The notes below the pieces were generated by a model. The model did not search any database. It saw only the letters and a list, made by a program, of their open reading frames with translations, and was not told the DNA's origin. Shown here in pieces: positions 9,676 to 19,688 of a DNA stretch of 64,000 nt. Source of the stretch: Debaryomyces hansenii CBS767 (lineage: Eukaryota > Ascomycota > Pichiomycetes > Serinales > Debaryomycetaceae). The position numbers and the translations under genes are program-made. The stretch spans positions 744,001 through 808,000 of the forward strand of contig NC_006047.2 of NCBI RefSeq assembly GCF_000006445.2, written 5' to 3'. The first letter of the stretch is position 1; each line of letters begins with the position of its first letter.

Positions 9676-12207
9676 CTATTTTAAGTAGTTTACCGAAATT
9701 TTAGCTACGTCATCCAGTTGTAGATTGTCAACTTTAATATAGTGATCGTTATTGGGCAATAAATCGATGGAATTATCATGTAAATAGTAATCACCTTCGA
9801 TATTTAGTGCGATACCCTTGACAGGCTTATTGGTGGACAATTTTATGGTGCCGTTTTCTGGAATAGATACATCAAGCTTGGTATCTTTTGGCCATATGAT
9901 GTACTTGAGGGGCTGGGGCCAATCGCTAGTGTTAGAAACCAACTTGCTGGCAGAGTCGACTAGTTTGGCGTGCACTACAAGCTTATTGGAATCGATCTTG
10001 GATTTGGTAACTAGTTCGGTAGTTTGGTTGGGTGCTAACGTAATTTTGGATTTTTCCAAGTTCGACACCAATTCGCCGGTCTCGCAGTGATATAGTTCCA
10101 CCTCCAAGGTCCCCGAGAAGTCCTGTAACGTTGAATTTACACCCCAGACATCAATGGTATACTCGCGAGGAGAATAGTCATGGAGTGGCGCTTGTTTTTC
10201 GAGGTCTGGCTCGCCTGGTTGTCTCAACCTGGTTTCAGTTCTGTAAATCCCCAACATTAATGGTTGGCATTCTCTCTTAATAGCATAATATGCCAACTTT
10301 GGTCTATGGTAGAAGTCAATAATGGCCCAACTGGTGACGGGCCAACAGTCATTGATCTGCCAGACTAATGCCCCACCGCATTTTCTTTCATTTTTGGAGC
10401 CCCATTCACGCTTCCAATTCCTATAAGCATACGCAAGACAGTCCAGCTGCATTAACTGTGTGATGTAAATCCAGTCTGCCAAAGCCATAGATGAAACCAG
10501 GAAATTTTCCATTACATACAAGGCCAATCTTCTTTCGAAACCAATAGATTTATTATGATGGTCCATGGTCTCCAGCTGGGGATATAATTGCTTCTCGTCG
10601 GTTATACAATCCTTTAATGTTTTTATATCAGGGAATGCCAACATACCAAATTCAGAAACAAACCGCCCAACCAATTTACCCCAGTCTTGGTATTTCTCTT
10701 GGGTTCCATGCCATACATTCCATTGGTGAATATCGCCTACGGTAACATCTGTTGTTGGAACCCCTTGACCAGGACTAATTGGGGATCCAAATTGATAACC
10801 AACTCCACTGGTTAGTTTTGAAACCATGTCGGGCAAAATGCGTTCATATAATTTCTTGGCTGGGAACTCTTCATCAGTGAATGTATTCTTCTTGTATAAA
10901 TCTTCCGCAACTTGATAGTCCTCGTTATTTCCCACATAGAAAACAATGGAACAATAGTTTCTCAACCTTTTCAATTGATCTATAACCTCGTGTGTTACAT
11001 TATCAATAAACTCTTTGTATCCAGGGTAGATAGCGCATCCAAACATAAAATCTTGCCAAATTAAAATTCCTAACTTGTCACACTGCTTATAAAGGATGTC
11101 ATTTTCGTAAAAACCACCACCCCAAACTCGAATCATGTTCTGGTTACCTTCATCTACCAATCTTATTAGATCAACGTAGTCATCATCAATCAATGAACAA
11201 GAAAAGGAATGTGATGGGATCCAATTTGACCCATTACAAAAGATTGGGATATTGTTGACTTCAAAATAAAATGACGAACCATCTTGACCCTTAACGGGTT
11301 CTTGTACTAATCTGGCTCTTCTCACACCAACTTCAGACACGACAGAGTCAATTATTTGATCTGTTTGGTGCAATTTTGCAACAAACTTGTATAAAGGCTG
11401 CTTTCCATAACCTTTTGGATACCATAATTCTGGATCTTCTAATTTAATCGGATCGAAGGTGTAAGACTTATTTGCAGATTCTTTGATGGTTCTAATAAGT
11501 TTACCGGCTGATGAAAAAATCTCAATCAGTAATTGACAATCATCTGATATCGATTCAACTTCGACTTCAAAACTCAACTCTGCTTGTAGATTTTCGTCAA
11601 CACTTTGTTTTACGTAGAAGTCGTTTATTTTAGCAGTTGAGTAAGTAACGAGTTTTATTGGTTTCCAAGGACCGCATGTAAGAAGCAAGGGTCCCCAATC
11701 CCATCCGTAATGATATTGAGCTTTTCTAGCATGTACTCTTGAAGTCTCTCCATTGAAGCAAGTAAACTTTCCATGCTTCTCCTCTAATGCCCTAGATACT
11801 TTCAACGCACTCTTAAAAACAATTCTTAATTCGTTCAGTTCTTGAGAGCAATTTGTCACATCCAATGTATAAGTTCTGAACATGTTATCAGTAGTCAACA
11901 CTTGCTTATCGTTAACGTAGATAGTAGCAAAAGTATCGAGCCCTTCGAACACTAATTCGTGTTTTTTATTAGAATCAACCTTGAAGGTAGTCTTATATTC
12001 CCAATCTTCTTCCCCAATCCATTGTAAGTCCTTTTCGTTCCTATCAATGAATGGGTCTGGGATTTCACCATTATTTAACAAATCAGTGTGAATTTGATTT
12101 CCGTTTGTTTTCTTCAGACATGGCTGCCATTTGGTGGAATCTTTGTTGGCTCGTTTATAACTCCAGTTCAGTAAAGTATTATACGTAGTTTGAGAAGTCA
12201 TTGTCAT
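9676..12207 (-). CDS. Beta-mannosidase, glycoside hydrolase family 2, cytosolic
   Basis: 843 aa. Hydrolyses terminal beta-mannosyl residues, probably in turnover of N-glycan core fragments such as Man-beta-GlcNAc. Seen: GH2 order with an N-terminal jelly-roll sugar-binding domain (about 10-190), an Ig-like domain, a TIM barrel (about 300-640) and C-terminal beta domains. The acid/base Glu lies in GNNE (E429) and the nucleophile Glu in SEFGM (E519). RVWGGGFYE near 360 is typical of the family. There is no signal peptide, so it should be intracellular. The ATG two codons downstream (ending 12201) is an equally good start. The family is absent from S. cerevisiae but widespread in other fungi. 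Confidence 0.92.
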   Translation of the reverse strand: MTMTSQTTYNTLLNWSYKRANKDSTKWQPCLKKTNGNQIHTDLLNNGEIPDPFIDRNEKDLQWIGEEDWEYKTTFKVDSNKKHELVFEGLDTFATIYVNDKQVLTTDNMFRTYTLDVTNCSQELNELRIVFKSALKVSRALEEKHGKFTCFNGETSRVHARKAQYHYGWDWGPLLLTCGPWKPIKLVTYSTAKINDFYVKQSVDENLQAELSFEVEVESISDDCQLLIEIFSSAGKLIRTIKESANKSYTFDPIKLEDPELWYPKGYGKQPLYKFVAKLHQTDQIIDSVVSEVGVRRARLVQEPVKGQDGSSFYFEVNNIPIFCNGSNWIPSHSFSCSLIDDDYVDLIRLVDEGNQNMIRVWGGGFYENDILYKQCDKLGILIWQDFMFGCAIYPGYKEFIDNVTHEVIDQLKRLRNYCSIVFYVGNNEDYQVAEDLYKKNTFTDEEFPAKKLYERILPDMVSKLTSGVGYQFGSPISPGQGVPTTDVTVGDIHQWNVWHGTQEKYQDWGKLVGRFVSEFGMLAFPDIKTLKDCITDEKQLYPQLETMDHHNKSIGFERRLALYVMENFLVSSMALADWIYITQLMQLDCLAYAYRNWKREWGSKNERKCGGALVWQINDCWPVTSWAIIDFYHRPKLAYYAIKRECQPLMLGIYRTETRLRQPGEPDLEKQAPLHDYSPREYTIDVWGVNSTLQDFSGTLEVELYHCETGELVSNLEKSKITLAPNQTTELVTKSKIDSNKLVVHAKLVDSASKLVSNTSDWPQPLKYIIWPKDTKLDVSIPENGTIKLSTNKPVKGIALNIEGDYYLHDNSIDLLPNNDHYIKVDNLQLDDVAKISVNYLK

Positions 12208-12880
12208 CTAAGTGTATATATGTGGTCTGTACTAGCACAATTGATCAAGAGACCAAGATGCAACTGGCTATATATATATATTTGGCGTGGGGTAGTACTG
12301 TACACAAATGTCAACCCCTTCATCTTTGAGTTAACCTACCTTGAGACTACATTCAGGTTACATCGTAGATATACAACATGCATGAAAATTGAACAATAGA
12401 GACAATTAAAACATACTGTGATCTGTGTGAATAATATGGGATACCCAAAAAAAGAAGAAACCCTAGTTAACAACACAAGAGTTCTTCAGTTTTTAATCCA
12501 GAAAAAGAGATGTTCGGTGTTTTTATCATGATATTCTACAAGTATCATGACAGCATTTGCAGCATCAAAAGACTGGGCCGCTTCGATACAATATTGGATG
12601 AATTAACTGAAATAACAATGATCGTATTGGATTATTGAAGTTTAAATGAAACAATTGTTGAGTAGGATATGTCTTAGTTGTTTGAACCAGGGGATTGAAT
12701 ATTTAACGAAGCAAATAATTGCTGCGAAATTCGTATTGCGGAGAAGTAAATATGAAGTACAAAGGTTATATTAGCTTCTATAAATATAAACGTGAATCGT
12801 CACCAATAACAATTATTTAAAGTTAATGAGATGGGAATAAGGTGAATTTTAAATAAATAAAATTAAAACAGATGTAAATA
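12208..12880. other. Intergenic spacer, beta-mannosidase promoter side
   Basis: 673 bp upstream of the beta-mannosidase gene and downstream of the Whi5/Stb1-like gene. There is a run of alternating TA near 12268-12281 that could act as a TATA element about 65 bp upstream of the mannosidase ATG. No coding region or RNA gene is recognised in the rest. Confidence 0.4.
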
Positions 12881-14185
12881 TTATACATTATTATTTATCC
12901 CATTATCAATGTCATCATCAGTGGCATCATCTTCTACGTCAGTTTCGTCATTATCGTAATTTTTCTTCGCATCGCGAGAGGTTGCTGGATTAATCAAGCC
13001 GCTGATGGGTGGTAGCTTGGTATTTGTAGATTGATGGCCCGGGCTATTTATAGCAACAGACGATGACCTAGACGAACCCGGGGAGTTGTTATTCAAGCTC
13101 TGTGTTCTGCTGTGCGAAAACTTGACGGACTGGGGGGACGATAAAGACATTAGAGATAGTACTGCATCTTGTTCATTAACAGGCTTATCGGAATCCTTAG
13201 GATTGTTTGCGTTGATAGGCGGTAATTTCAATGGCGGCTGTTGCGAGTGGTGTGATGATTGGCCATGAGTTGCGATATGTTGCAATGAACCTGATGCCAG
13301 CAAAGGCTGGGCTAAATTGGAAGGCTGGGAGTCGTAGAGTGTTGGCGTAGAGGATGGACGACGTTGAGACGAAGAGAATGATGTTCTCGATTTTCTTCTC
13401 TGCCTCGTCAACGCCGCCATCAAGGCATTGTGTGCACTCGACTCTTCGTCATCGATCGATGGAATATGAATCGTATGACTCTGGTGGTCATTTGGTAAGG
13501 TAGGTGACTGTTTCAAGCCTCTTGATTGCTGAAACAGTGGTGTCAGCAAGAAAGATGGCGAACTTGCTGGCACTGGTGATTGCTGTAATGTTTGTAAATT
13601 AAGATTTGCGGTTTGACCTGAACTAGTTGGGTTCCATTGTTTTTCCTGATTCGACTTTTGTTTCTTTGTAGGTGATGTAGCTGACGAAAATGATAACTCG
13701 TTAAAGTCAATCTTTGCAGGAACTTTATCTTGCTGCCGTTGTTGTTGATGCAATTTGTCTGCAGCAGAACTCAACTTGCTTTTCAATTGTAGACTTATCT
13801 CAGATAAACCCTCTTTGTTGTTCGAATCATCATTGAACAATTTCTTCCCGGGGGATAAATACTGGGGGGTTTTCTGGAATTTTATTCTCTCATTACTATC
13901 GTCCGAATCATATCCGGTATGTCTCGGAGTCTTTAACGAAGAGTACGGCGATGGTGCCACATGCGCATTGAACTTGTAGTCTGGTGATTTGTAATTCCCC
14001 GAACTGTTCCTTTTGTAAGATGGCGAAAACGCCAACATATCCGAAGGCTGCTCAGGAGTCTTCAAGAAACTGGCCGATATGCGCTTCTGCTTGTGCCGCG
14101 ACGGAGGGGTGGTGGGTGTTTCGAGTTTCATGGTTTTGGGGAGCTTGGGCGATGAAATGGGCGTTGTAGGCTTTTCACCACTCAT
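12881..14185 (-). CDS. Putative G1/S transcription co-regulator, Whi5/Stb1/Nrm1-like
   Basis: 434 aa from the first ATG (MSGEKPT); an upstream in-frame extension would need a TTG start. The protein is low-complexity and disordered, very rich in Ser, Pro and Gln, with many S/T-P sites clustered in the first 120 residues (such as TPTTPPSR, KTPEQ, KSPDYK, KTPQYLSP), as expected of a CDK target. A short helical block near residues 127-147 (SLQLKSKLSSAADKL) resembles the GTB motif by which Whi5 and Nrm1 bind SBF/MBF. A conserved-looking block AVLSLMSLSSP lies near 344-354, and the C-terminal tail is acidic. It is divergently transcribed from NDC80. The assignment rests on motif resemblance and cannot separate Whi5, Nrm1 and Stb1. 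Confidence 0.5.
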   Translation of the reverse strand: MSGEKPTTPISSPKLPKTMKLETPTTPPSRHKQKRISASFLKTPEQPSDMLAFSPSYKRNSSGNYKSPDYKFNAHVAPSPYSSLKTPRHTGYDSDDSNERIKFQKTPQYLSPGKKLFNDDSNNKEGLSEISLQLKSKLSSAADKLHQQQRQQDKVPAKIDFNELSFSSATSPTKKQKSNQEKQWNPTSSGQTANLNLQTLQQSPVPASSPSFLLTPLFQQSRGLKQSPTLPNDHQSHTIHIPSIDDEESSAHNALMAALTRQRRKSRTSFSSSQRRPSSTPTLYDSQPSNLAQPLLASGSLQHIATHGQSSHHSQQPPLKLPPINANNPKDSDKPVNEQDAVLSLMSLSSPQSVKFSHSRTQSLNNNSPGSSRSSSVAINSPGHQSTNTKLPPISGLINPATSRDAKKNYDNDETDVEDDATDDDIDNGINNNV

Positions 14186-15005
14186 AATGCACGATGGTAC
14201 TTGCAATGTATCTCCTGTGAGATGATAATATCAAAATAATATAAATAATACAGTTAAGAAGAAAGATTGCCACAATTAGCGTCGACGTGCACTCTTATTT
14301 ACTTGTTCTCACTCTGAAGGGTTGTATCAATGGAAAATGTCAAAAGGGACTCACTGCGACTGATATTCCAAACTCCACAATTTTATAACGAACTGAAGAT
14401 GGGAAATTTTAATCTGATAATTCAAATCCTATGAGTCGTATGAATGCGTCTGATTATATTCTTATACGTTTGCCTTATTTCTATTGCTTGATTGATAGAA
14501 AACCACCAATCTATTGAGCTAATGGGATGAGATTATGACCTTCGCAGCGAGGATCCACCGGTGACTTTGTGTAACATTTTTACATTTACGAGTTGGACCA
14601 TTTTACAGGTTGCGCGCATAAACATACTTGTGACACAAACTTACCCCTCTTTCGCGAATTCAATATTTTTTTTTTCTCGGATTTCGAGATCTGATTTTTC
14701 CTCCAAATTTCGGTTCCAGGCCACAAAAGCGACCTTGAGGCCCTTCGTCATATACGTGCCATATGACCGGCTCAGCTGGTAGAATGGATCCACAAAAATC
14801 AATTGTCCAGTTAACACAGCCAAAGCTAGGTCATTGAGTAGTACAGTTCAACCACCATAACCAGCCAGACAGGCTGGAAGTACCCAGAGGTGGATCAATT
14901 GTGGCCAGGGTGGAAAATGGTGGTTTTCGCACTACCAATCATTGAGAGTTAAACTAGTCGGTAAATAAACAGATAAAGATAAACAAAGACCAGAGAACAC
15001 TATTG
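14186..15005. promoter_or_regulatory. Divergent promoter of the Whi5/Stb1-like gene and NDC80
   Basis: 820 bp shared upstream region. TTTCGCG at 14650-14656 is the reverse complement of CGCGAAA, an SBF-type (SCB) element, and GCGCGC lies near 14612. These fit cell-cycle control of either gene but are single short motifs. A T-tract runs near 14667-14677. The open frames at 14561-14782 and 14641-14823 overlap on opposite strands and look like chance. Confidence 0.35.
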
Positions 15006-16958
15006 ATGAATGTTGATTACCCCATGAATAATATACCACAGGCATCCTCGTTGTTGAGGAAGAATAACGGGAAGCGATTATCGATGGCCAGTGCTGCTCG
15101 GACGTCGTTGCTAGGGAATTTGAACCTTAATGGGACATCAGGAGGAGCGAGTGGCCGGAACTCGAACATCATAGATAGTAGTAGTTTGTCGATGGGGAAC
15201 ACCGGCAAACGGAGATCATTGTTGTCGACGCCGGCGTCTATCAACAGGCGGAGACAGAGTTCGCTCCTCCAGGCACCGATGCTGTCGTCGCAGATGTCAT
15301 CGCAATCGCAGCAGGCATCGCAACAGACACAGGCCCCATTCAACCAAGACCAACGGCCCCTTAGGGATAAGAACTACCAGACATTGATCCAACAGGAGAT
15401 ATATGATTTTTTGTTGGCCAATAAATTTGAGCTTGAAATGAACCACCCTCTCACCTTTAAGACGTTGAAACAGCCGACACAGAAAGATTTCGTGGTAATC
15501 TTCCAATTTTTGTACAATAAAATTGATCCATACTATAGATTCACGAAATCGATTGAAACCGAAGTTTTTTTGTTGTTGAAGATCTTGAATTACCCATATT
15601 TGGATGGGATCAATCGTTCACAGATCAGTGCTGTCGGAGGACAGAATTGGCCCAATTTCTTGGGCATGTTGTATTGGCTTGTCAAGCTCAATTTATCGGT
15701 TTTAAACTTGAACTCTAAGGTAGATCTCATTAGTCCTGATGACGAGTTTGATAAGATCTTTATAAACTACATAACCCAATCATACAGGGCGTTCATCGAC
15801 GAACGTGATGATTATTCAGAGTACTACGATGAAATGAAGTCAAGATTTGACGAATTGAATAACAACATCATACAGGATATAGAAAACATAAGTAATGAGA
15901 ATAATGAGTTGTTAAACCAATATAATGAATTGAACGGACAGTTAGACATCTTGGAAAACTCCGAAAAGAAATCAAAAGCCTTAGAAAATGATCTTATTAA
16001 ATTCAAGGCATATATCGAGACCATGGAAAGCAGAAAACTGAAATGGTCGGAAATTTTAAACAAAATCACCCAAGAAATTGGCAATTGTGAGGTGGAATTG
16101 AATAATATCGAATCCGTGAAAAGGGATTACGAAGCGCAAATCGGCCAACAAGGTTTAACCCCGAATGACATCGATAATTTAAATACTGAAAGAGATAAAT
16201 TATCTAAATCAATCGATCTAATAAGTAATAGCTTAGAGGATTTGAAGGACGTGTACCATAATAAACAAATCAACTTGCAAAAGAATTATCAAAGTCTAGA
16301 AAACTTCTTGAAACAATATAATAATTTGATTTATAAGATTCAATTGAAAAATCACAACTACGACTACAACTTCGAAATCAACTTTAGAAATAATACAATT
16401 ATCAATGAAACGCCCGACTTGCTTAAACCTAATGAAATAATAAACAAGAATTTGAAAGATGAAAAAATTCAATTATTGAATTACAAATCTATAATTAACA
16501 CAAACGTTCATATGCACCAAGATGAGCAGATAAAGCTTCAAGAGCAGATAGATTTAATATCCGAATTAATAATGGAAAGACGAGAAGAAATAGAAACTTT
16601 AGAAGCCAAATTAACCGCTAATAAATCAACCTATGACGAAATATATGAAACAATGATTAATGATACAACCACCTACTCAATGCAAATTGAAAAACTAGAA
16701 CGAGAATTGAGGTCGATCAAGATCAATACGAACCAAGGTTTTATAGAGGTTGAGAATAAGTTTCAGAACATCCAAATTGAATACGATGAACTATTGTATG
16801 AGATTCACTCTAACCGATCAATATTGCATGATAAGATTCAGAAAATCATCGAATCTACTATAGGTTTCAAGATCAACATCCAACTGAACTTAGAGGACTT
16901 GGAAAACTTAGCATTTGATGAGTTTGAGAAGGAGGATAAAAAGCTAAACAAGAATTGA
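15006..16958 (+). CDS. NDC80: Kinetochore protein Ndc80 (Hec1)
   Basis: 650 aa from the ATG at 15006; the TTG codon just before it is not a likely start. Outer-kinetochore subunit that contacts microtubules within the Ndc80-Nuf2-Spc24-Spc25 complex. Seen: a basic, Ser/Gln-rich disordered tail (about 1-115) with RRSLLSTP- and RRRQSSLL-type phosphorylation contexts (Aurora/Ipl1-like), the Ndc80 calponin-homology domain (about 120-255, with PLRDKNYQ, FKTLKQPTQKDF and GGQNWPNFLGMLYWLV), then a long coiled coil to the C-terminus. Length is normal. One CTG codon at 15282 falls in a Ser-rich stretch of the tail, fitting a CUG-Ser reading but not proving it. Confidence 0.97.
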   Translation: MNVDYPMNNIPQASSLLRKNNGKRLSMASAARTSLLGNLNLNGTSGGASGRNSNIIDSSSLSMGNTGKRRSLLSTPASINRRRQSSLLQAPMLSSQMSSQSQQASQQTQAPFNQDQRPLRDKNYQTLIQQEIYDFLLANKFELEMNHPLTFKTLKQPTQKDFVVIFQFLYNKIDPYYRFTKSIETEVFLLLKILNYPYLDGINRSQISAVGGQNWPNFLGMLYWLVKLNLSVLNLNSKVDLISPDDEFDKIFINYITQSYRAFIDERDDYSEYYDEMKSRFDELNNNIIQDIENISNENNELLNQYNELNGQLDILENSEKKSKALENDLIKFKAYIETMESRKLKWSEILNKITQEIGNCEVELNNIESVKRDYEAQIGQQGLTPNDIDNLNTERDKLSKSIDLISNSLEDLKDVYHNKQINLQKNYQSLENFLKQYNNLIYKIQLKNHNYDYNFEINFRNNTIINETPDLLKPNEIINKNLKDEKIQLLNYKSIINTNVHMHQDEQIKLQEQIDLISELIMERREEIETLEAKLTANKSTYDEIYETMINDTTTYSMQIEKLERELRSIKINTNQGFIEVENKFQNIQIEYDELLYEIHSNRSILHDKIQKIIESTIGFKINIQLNLEDLENLAFDEFEKEDKKLNKN

Positions 16959-17061
16959 TGCTCTCCCTCCCCTCCGTATGTATTATATAGTGTATTATAG
17001 GTGTAAATTATAAATACAAGGCTTTTATTGGAAGTTATATACGTTTCCGCTACTATATACA

Positions 17062-17610
17062 TTAATATTCGTTTCTCAACCACATTTGCACTCTCTTCCT
17101 TCTATCGTTTCTGCTCATAAGCTTATTGTTCGTCCACTTTTCCTGTAAGACTTCCAATTGACTTATCACTTCTTCACCTCTTTTCTCATTCTTCATGGTC
17201 ACTACATTAACCGATTGTTTAGACACATTGAATTCTTTGGCTAACTTGGATACGGTCCATTTGCTAGGGTCTTCGGTTCTCAATTTCAAAATCTCTCTTG
17301 CAGTTTCGGCTGTCATGCTATAGTCTTTTTCCTTGGCCATACCATATATAACTGGCATATCTTCCAATACATCTGCACTGTAAGTCTTGTATTTCCCTTC
17401 GAGTTTATGCAATCTTGGATCGTTGGGTGGTAAAAATGCTTTAGGAGTGTTTCTGGCGATTGGAACGGATGCTGGTGGATTGTGCACTAATCCTTGTGTT
17501 GGCACTGGCTTTAAGTTAAACGCTGATCTTTGTGCATTATACTTATTCTTAGGTTGTGCCTCAAATGGTATATTTTTAATCGAATAACGACGAATGTTGT
17601 TTCTAAGCAT
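17062..17610 (-). CDS. MRPL20: Mitochondrial large ribosomal subunit protein mL58 (Mrpl20)
   Basis: 182 aa. Component of the mitochondrial 54S ribosomal subunit. Seen: a short basic N-terminus suited to mitochondrial import (MLRNNIRRYSIK), then the L20/mL58 family pattern of a conserved LRTEDPSKWTVSKLAKEFNVS segment near 115-135 and a basic C-terminal helix with RNDRRKR. Length is typical of the yeast protein. Its 3' end faces NDC80 (103 bp spacer) and it is divergent from the GPI wall-protein gene. Confidence 0.85.
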   Translation of the reverse strand: MLRNNIRRYSIKNIPFEAQPKNKYNAQRSAFNLKPVPTQGLVHNPPASVPIARNTPKAFLPPNDPRLHKLEGKYKTYSADVLEDMPVIYGMAKEKDYSMTAETAREILKLRTEDPSKWTVSKLAKEFNVSKQSVNVVTMKNEKRGEEVISQLEVLQEKWTNNKLMSRNDRRKRVQMWLRNEY

Positions 17611-18423
17611 CTTGCCCTACTCTACTAGTCGTCTTCACTTGGTACTTTACAGTAATTTTTCACTATTACTTTTTGATCGGTTTTTTTTATTGTTGCACAC
17701 GACCTCTTGGTGCTTGTTACACAAAAGCCAACCCTCAAAAAGTCGTTCAAAAATGATCACAAGAATTGGAAGACTTTTTTTGTAACAAAAAAAAAGAATA
17801 ACAAAAAAAAAAAACAAATAACGTGCGTTTTGTGTAACTTCGCTTTCGTCCGCATCTAGACTACCTTTTATGTAGCATATAACAGTAGTCTAATTTTGTT
17901 CTATAACCAAATCTTATATCTTATATTTTAATTCATATGCACCAATAAAGTTAAAAGCATGTTTGAGTTGACTAATCCCAGAAGAATTTTATAGGTCAAT
18001 ATAGATAGTAAATGACATAGTACTCCACGAACGCGAATTTCAAACAAAGATCGTGAAACTGTGCATGATCATACACCAAAAAAGTTTGCAAAAATTGAAA
18101 ACAATCGCATTGTTGAACTAAACGGCTAATTCGTAAAACATGTTTAGAGGCCGCAAAAGGAAATCTGATTTCCTTTTGGCGTTTGAAATCGAAGAAATAC
18201 GAATGCTGACTTGTGCAAAACGACATACGATAGGTCAATGACCAATAAACGATTAAATTACGTGAAGAGATTTATAGGTAGCTATTTCCACAGTCGAGGC
18301 CTGAAGTATCGTAAGAATTTGATCTTGTTTTGTTTTGATCAAATTATCCTTCAGGTTGTCGTTCTTTTAAACTCACCTTAGTCACTCTTTAGACCTACCA
18401 TTGTCGCTCGTTACCAATTCAAA
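17611..18423. promoter_or_regulatory. Divergent promoter of MRPL20 and the GPI wall-protein gene
   Basis: 813 bp. Long poly(dA) tracts at about 17787-17815 mark a likely nucleosome-depleted core near MRPL20. Closer to the wall-protein gene, AATTTGATC at 18316-18324 and GATCAAATT at 18337-18345 form a 9-bp inverted repeat with a 12-nt spacer, about 80-108 bp upstream of the ATG. No gene is recognised inside; the frame at 17996-18238 has no family features. Confidence 0.45.
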
Positions 18424-19374
18424 ATGTTAGTTGGATGTATTTTACCATTGGCCTTATTGGCTGCCGCCGGTGTTGAAGCTGCTGAAACCACTACCACCTT
18501 GCAGCTGACCATTACTATCACCAAAACTTTATATTCCCCAGAAGAATCCTCTTCGATGTCTGCTGCTTCTGAAGCTTCTGTTTCCGAGGCTTCTGTTGCT
18601 TCTGTTTCGTCCGCTTCATCTGCTAGTGCAGCTTCTGCCGCTTCTGCTTCTAAAGCTTCTGAAGTTAGTGCTGCTTCTAAAGCTTCTGCCGCTTCTGTTG
18701 CCTCGTCTGCTTCTGAAGCCAGTGCTGCTTCTGTTGCCTCTTATGCTTTTGAAGCCAAGGCTGCCTCTGCTGCCTCCAAGGCATCTGCCGCTAGTGCTGC
18801 TTCTGATGCCTCTATTGCTTCTGCTGCCTCCAAGGCATCTGCCGCTAGTGCCGCTTCTGATGCTTCTGTAGCTTCTGAGGCTTCTGTTGCCTCTGTCGCT
18901 TCTAAGGCCTCTGTTGCTTCTGATGCCTCTGTCGCTTCTGTTGCTTCTGTTGCTTCTGTTTCTTCTGCTAGTGCCGCTGCTGCTGCGAAGTTAACTTCTG
19001 TCGCCCCAGCTCCTACAGCAGAATTCAATGTTTTGAAAGGTAACGCTATTGCTGGTGAATTCAGAGTTGTGAACCAAACAACAACCAGTGCACCACCATC
19101 TTCTACTTATGTCGCTCCTAATACCGGTTACAATGCTACTGTTATTGGTTCTCATAGCAAGAACACTACCGCCATTGGTGGTCATCACAGCAAAAATACA
19201 ACTGTTGCTGGAGGAAAGCGTTCATCGACCTCGTCGCCTGTCAGATCCTCAACAAAGGCTTCATCTGGTTCGTCGAGTTCATCCTCTCAAGCTGGTGCCG
19301 TTGTTAACTTTGGCGATGCAAGCAAGGGTGTTGCTTTAGGTTTCATTGGTGTTGTAGCTGCTGCGCTCTTATAA
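18424..19374 (+). CDS. GPI-anchored Ala/Ser-repeat cell-wall protein
   Basis: 316 aa. Probable structural mannoprotein of the wall. Seen: a signal peptide (about 1-19, hydrophobic LLAAAGVEA end), a Thr-rich segment, then about 145 residues of almost pure Ala/Ser in a three-residue rhythm with interspersed Val, Lys, Glu and Asp. This is followed by four Asn-glycosylation sequons (NQT, NAT and two NTT), a Ser-rich stretch and a C-terminal hydrophobic tail (GVALGFIGVVAAALL) typical of a GPI-attachment signal. The repeat resembles O-mannosylated stalks of Tir/Pga-type proteins, but no conserved domain identifies the family. Codons are those of a highly expressed gene. The reverse strand and another frame stay open across the repeat only because of its 3-nt periodicity. 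Confidence 0.85.
   Translation: MLVGCILPLALLAAAGVEAAETTTTLQLTITITKTLYSPEESSSMSAASEASVSEASVASVSSASSASAASAASASKASEVSAASKASAASVASSASEASAASVASYAFEAKAASAASKASAASAASDASIASAASKASAASAASDASVASEASVASVASKASVASDASVASVASVASVSSASAAAAAKLTSVAPAPTAEFNVLKGNAIAGEFRVVNQTTTSAPPSSTYVAPNTGYNATVIGSHSKNTTAIGGHHSKNTTVAGGKRSSTSSPVRSSTKASSGSSSSSSQAGAVVNFGDASKGVALGFIGVVAAALL
18769..18876 (+). repeat. Two 54-bp tandem repeats in the wall-protein gene
   Basis: Units at 18769-18822 and 18823-18876 each encode an 18-residue unit (AASKASAASAASDAS plus three residues) and differ at only a few bases, mostly silent. They sit within a longer, more degenerate 9- to 15-bp-period Ala/Ser array from about 18556 to 18980. Such units are prone to copy-number change between strains. 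Confidence 0.85.
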
Positions 19375-19688
19375 TGAATTTACTATCGGTATATGTGTAC
19401 CGATTTAATTCCTAATACCATTTGATTCTACATTCCGATTTATCTTATATTTAAGAATTTTCTTTCGTTTATGCTTTCTTGGCGGTGAATCAAACTGGAT
19501 TATAATTTGCTTTCTTTACTCGACGCTTTGATGGGAATAATTCTTGTTTCGGATTACCCGAGTTAACGTCTGTATGGCCTATGTATTTGTATTTACGTAC
19601 CTTATATGTATTATATGTATTATTATTACTTCGATATAAATAATCCCTTAATGTCTATTTATAATTAACATCTAATGTACTACTGTTC
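19375..19688. terminator. Convergent spacer with Reb1-type site
   Basis: 314 bp between the 3' ends of the GPI wall-protein gene and INN1. It holds TTACCCG at 19554-19560. In S. cerevisiae, Reb1 bound at this sequence can act as a road-block terminator. AT-rich ATTATATGTATTATT-like stretches near 19608-19625 could serve as polyadenylation signals. The terminator reading is an inference. Confidence 0.35.

Noticed and set aside
14561..14823. Small overlapping ORFs between the Whi5/Stb1-like gene and NDC80
   Set aside because: They lie on opposite strands over the same DNA, the minus one needs a TTG start, and neither resembles a protein family.
18596..19028. Leu/Pro-rich and Ala/Glu/Thr-rich ORFs over the wall-protein repeat
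   Set aside because: Shadows created by the 3-nt periodic repeat of the real gene.
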